A DNA stretch of 27,082 bases, taken from Candidatus Pacearchaeota archaeon. GTDB lineage: Archaea > Nanobdellota > Nanobdellia > Pacearchaeales > GW2011-AR1. Numbering within the stretch: the first letter of the stretch is position 1; each line of letters opens with the position of its first letter. A model generated the notes under the pieces. That model saw only the letters and a list, made by a program, of their open reading frames with translations. It was not told where the DNA came from and ran no database searches. The position numbers and the translations under genes are program-made. Shown here in pieces: positions 22,428 to 27,082 of this stretch. The stretch covers positions 1-27,082 of the forward strand of contig NZDU01000016.1 of NCBI GenBank assembly GCA_002688875.1, written 5' to 3'.

Positions 22428-22574
22428 TTATTTGGCTAGTAATTTCAAAAGTTCTTTATCTTGTAACATCACAAGGGCTATTGCTAGCTTCATTCTCCTT
22501 TCCCATTCTTTTTGAGTTTTTGAGTTGGGGTTGCTGTTAGTGTTTATTATTTTTTTATATGTAACTTCTACCAT
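22428..22574 (-). CDS. 48-residue protein overlapping the Doc/Fic gene
   Basis: The frame runs from ATG 22574 to TAA 22430-22428 and overlaps the last 20 bases of the Doc/Fic gene in another register. The product is a polar, helical protein (KTQKEWERRMKLAIALVMLQ, then DKELLKLLAK). Overlap suggests translational coupling. Small partners encoded beside Fic/Doc proteins are often their inhibitors, but I see no (S/T)xxxE(G/N) inhibitory motif of the Fic antitoxins, so an antitoxin role is only a possibility. Confidence 0.5.
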   Translation of the reverse strand: MVEVTYKKIINTNSNPNSKTQKEWERRMKLAIALVMLQDKELLKLLAK

Positions 22575-23136
22575 TTTCTTGATTTTTTATTATTTGATCG
22601 ATAATATGAGACTCTAGAGTTTTTCTATTTTTTTTAATATATTTTTTTATCCAGTTTTTTGCTTTTTTTAGTGTTATCTTGCTTTCATATTTGGTTAGGT
22701 CTCTGATGAATGAGTCGGCAGCCTTTATTTCAGGGATTTCTAAAATGTATCCTTTTTCTAAAAGATATGTTTTTGCAACTGCGAAGGCTGTTCTTTTGTT
22801 TCCATCAACAAAAAAATGTCCTTTTTTAGCTATTTCAATAATGATAGTTATTGTTATTCCTGAGATGTCTTCGGGGTTTGATTTTTCGTAGCTTACTATT
22901 CTGTAAGAGCAATTGTGGATACCTCCTGGATCTCTGATGCCTTGGTTTTTTTCTTTGGTTGTATCTATAATATTTGAGTAGCAGGTAAGTATAAGTTTAT
23001 TCATTCTTTCTACTTCTTGTTTTGTTGTTTGTTTTCTTGTTTTATTCCAATAAGGGCTGTTACATTTTGGACAGTATTTGGAATTGTTTTTTCTTGGTTT
23101 CCATTCATAATTGCATCTTTTGCATTGGTGGTTCAT
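22555..23136 (-). CDS. Doc/Fic-family protein with N-terminal zinc ribbon
   Basis: The 193-residue protein begins with a zinc ribbon (CKRC at residues 5-8, CPKC at 22-25, then PYWNK), followed by a Doc-type Fic domain with the active-site loop HFFVDGNKRT (107-116). Fic/Doc proteins modify targets by AMP transfer or phosphorylation; the GNKR form is that of Doc, the toxin that phosphorylates EF-Tu, rather than the GNGR of AMP-transferring Fic. The catalytic His is present, so it should be active. The zinc ribbon may bind DNA or RNA, for autoregulation or targeting. A TATA element CTATATAG (about 23158-23165) lies ~25 bases before the ATG, with a small inverted repeat between. Confidence 0.85.
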   Translation of the reverse strand: MNHQCKRCNYEWKPRKNNSKYCPKCNSPYWNKTRKQTTKQEVERMNKLILTCYSNIIDTTKEKNQGIRDPGGIHNCSYRIVSYEKSNPEDISGITITIIIEIAKKGHFFVDGNKRTAFAVAKTYLLEKGYILEIPEIKAADSFIRDLTKYESKITLKKAKNWIKKYIKKNRKTLESHIIDQIIKNQENGRSYI

Positions 23137-23145
23137 TTTTATGTT

Positions 23146-23157
23146 GGTTAAATAACC
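23146..23157. promoter_or_regulatory. Possible operator of the Doc/Fic gene
   Basis: GGTTA-AA-TAACC is a 5-base inverted repeat between the TATA element and the start codon of the Doc/Fic gene. The position mirrors the operator proposed for the MazF module at 1758-1775. It is short and AT-rich, so chance is possible. Confidence 0.35.
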
Positions 23158-23212
23158 TATATAGTTAGATATAATGATATAGTTTATAAATGTTTGGATT
23201 TTGGTTGTTTAG

Positions 23213-23232
23213 TTGAAAACCTCGGTTTTCAA
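23213..23232. promoter_or_regulatory. Nine-base inverted repeat upstream of the coiled-coil gene pair
   Basis: TTGAAAACCTCGGTTTTCAA is a perfect inverted repeat of 9 bases around TC. It lies ~28 bases after a first TATA-like TTTATAAAT (23183-23191) and just before a second TATA (TTTTTAAA near 23243-23250). It could be an operator or a hairpin at the 5' end of a longer transcript. Its core resembles that of the palindrome at 24001-24018. Confidence 0.5.
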
Positions 23233-23283
23233 AAAACAAATGTTTTTAAATTGATAATACTTGGTATGTTGAAAGGTGTTGAT

Positions 23284-23913
23284 ATGGGATTTTTTGGAAA
23301 GAAAAAGAAAAAGGATGAATTGGATAGTTTGCCCGAATTGCCGGAGGATAATGGTCCTGTGGGTTTGCCTGATTTGAATAGTGGAGTGGGTGCTGGAGTT
23401 GGGAATGTTGGTGGGGTTGGAGCTGGGGTTGGGAGTGGTGCTGGGATTGGTGTTTCTGGGGGTTCTGATGGATTGCCTGAATTACCTGATGGGATGAATG
23501 GATTGCCTGAGCCGATTGTTAGTAATGCTTTTCCGGTGAGTGGTAATGAGGGGATGGATCATAATGGGGTTCAAAGATCTGGATTTGATATTGGTGGGAT
23601 GGCTAAGCCTATTGTTGCTGAGCCTGTTGGTATGGGTGAGCATATTGGTAGGCCTGAGATAGTTAGTAGTCCTGCGAGGAGAGTTAAGAAAGGTGATGGG
23701 CCTATTTATATTAGATTAGATAAATTTCAGATGACTCAGCAAGCATTGGGGGAGATTAGGGAGAAGATTGTAGAGGTTGAGAAGGTTTTGGGGAAAATTA
23801 AGGAGATTAAAGAGAAAGAAGAGAGGGAATTGGAAGAATGGGAGAGAGAGTTGGGGATTATGAAGTCGAGAATAGATGGAGTTGATAATAGTATTTTTGG
23901 TGGGTTGAAATGA
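23284..23913 (+). CDS. Coiled-coil protein with Gly/Val low-complexity linker
   Basis: The 209-residue protein starts with MGFFGKKKKKDELDSLPELPE, a short hydrophobic plus Lys-rich segment. A Gly/Val/Pro-rich linker of ~100 residues follows, then a conserved-looking C-terminal domain (GPIYIRLDKFQMTQQALGEI and a long charged coiled coil ending NSIFGGLK). I associate this C-terminal domain with DPANN archaea from memory; no function is known. ATG 23284 is chosen because GAAAGGTGTT lies just before it and the product then starts with the FFGKKKKK segment; the further-upstream starts add an unrelated hydrophobic stretch. It likely forms an operon with 24024. Confidence 0.7.
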   Translation: MGFFGKKKKKDELDSLPELPEDNGPVGLPDLNSGVGAGVGNVGGVGAGVGSGAGIGVSGGSDGLPELPDGMNGLPEPIVSNAFPVSGNEGMDHNGVQRSGFDIGGMAKPIVAEPVGMGEHIGRPEIVSSPARRVKKGDGPIYIRLDKFQMTQQALGEIREKIVEVEKVLGKIKEIKEKEERELEEWERELGIMKSRIDGVDNSIFGGLK

Positions 23914-23929
23914 TTAATGATTGGGTGAT

Positions 23930-24043
23930 ATGTTCATGAGAAATGATAAGTTAGGGGGGGAGAATCTAGGGGCTAGGTCAATTATAGGAAGGTTGCATCT
24001 AGGAAACCTAGGTTTCCTGGATTATGGAAACAAGGCATGTTAA
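23930..24043 (+). CDS. Doubtful 37-residue ORF between the coiled-coil genes
   Basis: ATG 23930 to TAA 24041-24043, preceded by GGGTGAT. The product is Gly/Leu-rich. Its 3' end overlaps the next gene's start and spans the palindrome at 24001-24018. It may be a leader peptide or simply an open frame. Confidence 0.25.
   Translation: MFMRNDKLGGENLGARSIIGRLHLGNLGFLDYGNKAC
24001..24018. promoter_or_regulatory. Perfect 18-base palindrome before a start codon
   Basis: AGGAAACCTAGGTTTCCT is its own reverse complement and ends 5 bases before the ATG at 24024. As RNA it would form a 7-base stem with a CTAG loop that could limit ribosome access. As DNA it is a strong candidate protein-binding site. 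Its core AAACCTAGGTTT differs by one base from AAACCTCGGTTT in the repeat at 23213-23232. Confidence 0.6.
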
Positions 24044-24365
24044 GATTGAGTATGATAGTGGATTGACAAGTAAGAAAGAGTTGTTGAGTAGTGAGATAAA
24101 TTTGTTGAATATTGTTAGAAGGTTGAAGAACTATAGGGTTTTGAGGAGGAAGGAGATGGCAAGTAAGAATAGTTTGAATAGAGAGATGAAGGCTCTTAGG
24201 ACCAAGTTTGGATTGTTGGAGGCGAGTTTTCCTAATCAGAAGGAGTTGAAGGTTAAGGATGATAAGAGGAAGAATAAGGTTAAGAAAGGGAAGGTGAGTA
24301 AGGCTGATGTTCATGATGAGTTGGATGAGATAAGGAAGAAGTTGGAGAGGTTGGAGGGGAAGTAG
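24024..24365 (+). CDS. Small basic coiled-coil protein
   Basis: The 113-residue protein is Lys/Arg-rich and mostly helical. It has a first helical region (KKELLSSEINLLNIVRRLKN), a basic linker (KVKDDKRKNKVKKGKVSK) and a final coiled coil (DELDEIRKKLERLEGK). It follows the coiled-coil gene at 23284 on the same strand and may interact with it. An 18-base palindrome precedes its start codon, suggesting its translation or transcription is controlled separately. No family is recognised. Confidence 0.6.
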   Translation: METRHVKIEYDSGLTSKKELLSSEINLLNIVRRLKNYRVLRRKEMASKNSLNREMKALRTKFGLLEASFPNQKELKVKDDKRKNKVKKGKVSKADVHDELDEIRKKLERLEGK

Positions 24366-24427
24366 GATTTTGTTTGGATTTTTCCTGAAATAGTAATGTT
24401 TAAAAACTGTTATATGTGAATTTGTAC

Positions 24428-25342
24428 ATGGCAGATACTATAGTTGAAGTTGAACTTGAAGAAATATTAGAGAATAATTCTAGGGTTTATGTAGATCCGA
24501 GTACGAATCTTGTACCGGAGGATTTTACTCCGGATATGGATGATATTGATTCTTATCAGGAGTATAATGGAAATATAGTCTCACATATTCTAGATTCATC
24601 AAGATATGAAGATTTAAATGAAGTTTGGATTGAATATGAGATGGATAGGCAGGATAGGATTAATGAGTTATTAGAAGATGAGAGATCATTAACCATTCCA
24701 AATGCGACTTTAGAGTTTGGAAGATTTCATGGTGTACTTGAGAAGGGGGATAGGTTATTGAAAGGGAATGGTTCTAGAGGGAAAAAGGGAGGATTATTAA
24801 GGGATTTAGTTAATTCTGTTAAAGAGAGTGTTTTACTTTCTGAGATGAGTGAAGTTGATGTTAATTCTGCTCGTGTGAATGGAATCTATGATATGGTTAT
24901 TCTGTTAAGTAGGGCTATGGACTTGAAGAGAAAAAATGAGTCTTATAAACATTATGGTAGGGTTAGTAATAGGCCAAATAATCCTTCTAAGTTGAATACT
25001 GATGAAGAATATGTTGCGGTATGTTTAAGGGATATGATTGATGGATTGCAACCTAGTCTAATTACAGGAGATACTGATTTTGTTTCTTTGATTGGCGAGG
25101 TGCCAAGAATATTGGGTTCTCGTTTATTTAAACCTTATAATGAAAAATTTAGTGAAACTTTTAAGGAATGTTATCCACAGTTGTTTCTTACTTATTCATC
25201 TAAGATAGGATTAGTTGATTTATTTAACTGTGATAGTTTTAATCGTAGAGCACATCAATCTCTTAAACGCAAAGTAATTGGTCAGTTAAGGAATATGTGG
25301 GAGAGTAATTATCAGGAGATATATTGGGGCAAGGATAAGTAA
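24428..25342 (+). CDS. PIN-like domain protein (probable nuclease)
   Basis: The ~304-residue protein has a split PIN-like signature: an N-terminal strand with an acidic residue (SRVYVDPSTNLV, Asp about 23), and near residues 191-220 TDEEYVAVCLRDMI followed by LITGDTDFVSLI. The latter is the typical PIN order of acidic residues that hold the metal ions for RNA cleavage. About 165 residues separate the two parts, far more than in VapC toxins, so it is a divergent or inserted PIN domain. ATG 24428 is used because TTTAAAAA (about 24399-24406) lies ~26 bases upstream. The gene is A-rich compared with its neighbours. No antitoxin gene is adjacent. Confidence 0.5.
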   Translation: MADTIVEVELEEILENNSRVYVDPSTNLVPEDFTPDMDDIDSYQEYNGNIVSHILDSSRYEDLNEVWIEYEMDRQDRINELLEDERSLTIPNATLEFGRFHGVLEKGDRLLKGNGSRGKKGGLLRDLVNSVKESVLLSEMSEVDVNSARVNGIYDMVILLSRAMDLKRKNESYKHYGRVSNRPNNPSKLNTDEEYVAVCLRDMIDGLQPSLITGDTDFVSLIGEVPRILGSRLFKPYNEKFSETFKECYPQLFLTYSSKIGLVDLFNCDSFNRRAHQSLKRKVIGQLRNMWESNYQEIYWGKDK

Positions 25343-25373
25343 GTATTTTAAAGCATGATGGTTTCTGATTATT

Positions 25374-27082
25374 ATGAGTATTACAAGAAAAGAATTGATT
25401 AGGAAATATATAGAGTTTTATAAGAGTAAGGGGCATAAGGAGATTCCGAATGAGAGTTTGGTTCCGGATAATGATCCTAGTGTGTTGTTTACTACGGCGG
25501 GGATGCATCCGATTGTTCCTTATTTGATGGGGCAGAGGCATGTGCTTGGTAAGAGGTTGGTTAATGTGCAGAGGTGTATTAGGACGGGGGATATCGATGA
25601 GGTGGGGGATGAGAGTCATCATACTTTTTTTGAGATGTTGGGGAATTGGTCGTTGGGGGATTATTGGAAGGAGGATGCTATTGAGTTTAGTTTTGAGTTT
25701 TTGACTAAAGTTTTGGGGATTGATAAAGAGAGGTTGGGGGTTAGTTGTTTTAAGGGGAATAAAGATGCTAAGAAGGATATTGAGGCTGCTAAAGTTTGGG
25801 AGAAACTTGGGATTAGTAAGGATAGGATTGTGTTTTTGGGGAAGAAGGATAATTGGTGGGGGCCGGCTGGGGAGGTTGGGCCGTGTGGACCTGATACTGA
25901 GATGTTTTATTATAAAGGAAGTGGGAAGGTTCCTAAGAAATTTGATCCTGAAGATAAGAATTGGGTGGAGATTGGGAATGATGTTTTGATGCAATATGTT
26001 AAGACTGAAAAAGGTTTTGAGGAGGCTAGTCAGAAGAATGTGGATTTTGGGGGTGGGGTTGATCGGATTGTAGGGGTTTTAAATGGGTTGGAGGATAATT
26101 ATTTGTCGGATAGTTTTTTGCCCATAATTGAAGAGATTGAAAATTTGTCTGGTGTTGATTATATTGCTAATAAGGTTTCTATGAGGATAATTGCAGATCA
26201 TGTGAAGGCTAGTGTTTTTATTATTGCGGATGGGGTTGTTCCTGGGAATATTGAGCGGGGATATGTGCTTAGAAGGTTGATAAGGAGGGCAGTTCGGTAT
26301 GGGCGTTCTTTGGGTCTGAGGAATTTTGTTAGGAAGGTTGCTGAGAGGGTTTTTGAGATTTATGATGATTATAGTATATTAGTTGAGAATCGAGAGAAGA
26401 TTCTGGATGAGTTGGAGAAAGAAGAAAAGAGGTTTTTAGAGGGCTTAGATAAGGGAATTGGAGTATTTGAGAAGATGGTTAGAGGAGGTAAGAAGAAGAT
26501 TAGTGGTCGCGATGCTTTTTTGTTGTATCAGAGTTATGGGTTTCCGATTGAGATGACTGTTGAACTTGCTAAGGAGAAGAAGATTAAGGTCGATGTTGAT
26601 GGATTTGATAAGGAGTTTAAGGGACATCAGAAGTTGAGTCAGACGGCTAGCAAGGGTAGGTTTAGTAGTGGGTTGGCGGATTCTGGCGATGAGACGGTTC
26701 GGTTGCATACGGCTACGCATTTATTGCATGCGGCTTTGAGGAAAGTTTTAGGTAAGAGTGTTGAGCAGAAGGGTTCGAATATTAATTCTGAGAGGTTGAG
26801 GTTTGATTTTAGTTTTGATAGGAAGCTTACTTCTGAGGAAGTTAAGGAGGTTGAGAGGTTGGTTAATAAGGCGATTAAGGATGGTTTGAAGATTAGTATG
26901 GAGGAGCTTTCGGTTGGGGAGGCTAAGAAGAGTGGGGCGTTGGGTTTTTTTGAGCATAAGTATGGGGGGAAGGTTAGTGTTTATAGTGTTGGTAAAGGGA
27001 AGAAATTGTTTTCTAAGGAGATTTGTACGGGGCCTCATGTTTCTAATACTCGTGAATTGAAAAGGTTTAGGATTAAAAAGGA
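25374..27082 (+). CDS. alaS: Alanyl-tRNA synthetase (3' end outside window)
   Basis: AlaRS charges tRNA-Ala and clears mischarged Ser/Gly. The frame is open from ATG 25374 to the window end (about 569 residues). Landmarks are TTAGMHPIVPYLMGQ, the motif 2 region VNVQRCIRTGDIDEVGDESH and HTFFEMLGNWSLGDYWKEDA, the GPCGPDTEMFYY segment, the GGGVDRI motif 3 region, and the editing-site residues THLLH and CTGPH near the end. The motif 2 segment is of the kind I associate with Patescibacteria rather than classical archaeal AlaRS, which suggests transfer. TATTTTAAAG (about 25344-25352) lies ~26 bases before the ATG. Confidence 0.94.
   Translation, partial: MSITRKELIRKYIEFYKSKGHKEIPNESLVPDNDPSVLFTTAGMHPIVPYLMGQRHVLGKRLVNVQRCIRTGDIDEVGDESHHTFFEMLGNWSLGDYWKEDAIEFSFEFLTKVLGIDKERLGVSCFKGNKDAKKDIEAAKVWEKLGISKDRIVFLGKKDNWWGPAGEVGPCGPDTEMFYYKGSGKVPKKFDPEDKNWVEIGNDVLMQYVKTEKGFEEASQKNVDFGGGVDRIVGVLNGLEDNYLSDSFLPIIEEIENLSGVDYIANKVSMRIIADHVKASVFIIADGVVPGNIERGYVLRRLIRRAVRYGRSLGLRNFVRKVAERVFEIYDDYSILVENREKILDELEKEEKRFLEGLDKGIGVFEKMVRGGKKKISGRDAFLLYQSYGFPIEMTVELAKEKKIKVDVDGFDKEFKGHQKLSQTASKGRFSSGLADSGDETVRLHTATHLLHAALRKVLGKSVEQKGSNINSERLRFDFSFDRKLTSEEVKEVERLVNKAIKDGLKISMEELSVGEAKKSGALGFFEHKYGGKVSVYSVGKGKKLFSKEICTGPHVSNTRELKRFRIKK

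Overview
The window comes from a small-genome archaeon, most likely a DPANN lineage of the Woesearchaeota/Pacearchaeota kind. Archaeal markers are deoxyhypusine synthase, transcription factor E, an Nre-type DNA repair protein, archaeal-type GatB and prolyl-tRNA synthetase, and a DHH-DHHA1 phosphoesterase. Most genes have an AT-rich TATA element centred about 25-28 bases before the start codon, so their mRNAs are probably leaderless. Several genes that look longer are better started at the downstream ATG for this reason. Coding strands are G-rich and C-poor. A few genes (1197-1756, 11273-12407, 19004-19498, 24428-25342) depart from this and use A-rich codons.

Layout. 1-2950: 3' part of gatB, a MazF-type toxin with a ribbon-helix-helix antitoxin, a tRNA-Val(GAC) with a tRNA-related element beside it, and an EamA transporter. 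3000-5350: a PH-domain membrane protein, an anchored surface protein and an amino acid permease that overlaps it tail to tail. 5448-10380: tRNA-Arg(TCG), M32 carboxypeptidase, ProS, two small unknowns and deoxyhypusine synthase. 10532-12553: an accessory-looking stretch with two small membrane proteins, a second tRNA-related element, an odd class II tRNA-like gene with an Ile anticodon, two unknown genes, and two copies of a ~45-base structured element. 12578-18790: DHH phosphoesterase, a DUF2339 plus thrombospondin-repeat pair, a stand-alone Clp N-domain protein and Nre. 18857-22180: small proteins including one frame broken by a TAG, SpoIIM-like protein, rhomboid protease and TFE. 22428-27082: a Doc/Fic protein with a zinc ribbon and a 48-residue companion, a coiled-coil gene pair with related palindromes, a PIN-like protein and the 5' part of alaS.

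Most interesting signal. Two intergenic elements (about 1829-1886 and 10968-11030) share one architecture: a T-arm-like GGGTTCGA segment, then a copy of an anticodon-arm sequence bracketed by an AACTA/TAGTT stem, with TATA-like sequence at one end and an oligo-T tract (minus strand) at the other. Each lies next to a tRNA gene and carries the anticodon-arm sequence of that particular tRNA (GAC for the Val tRNA, GAT for the class II tRNA). All four differences from the tRNAs inside the matched segments would still pair as G-U in a minus-strand RNA. They are candidate tRNA-directed small RNAs, or tRNA-derived recombination scars. This rests on reading by eye and needs a genome-wide search.

Translation genes (gatB, proS, alaS, dys, three tRNA genes) dominate the recognisable content, but they are scattered among membrane and unknown genes rather than joined in one operon.
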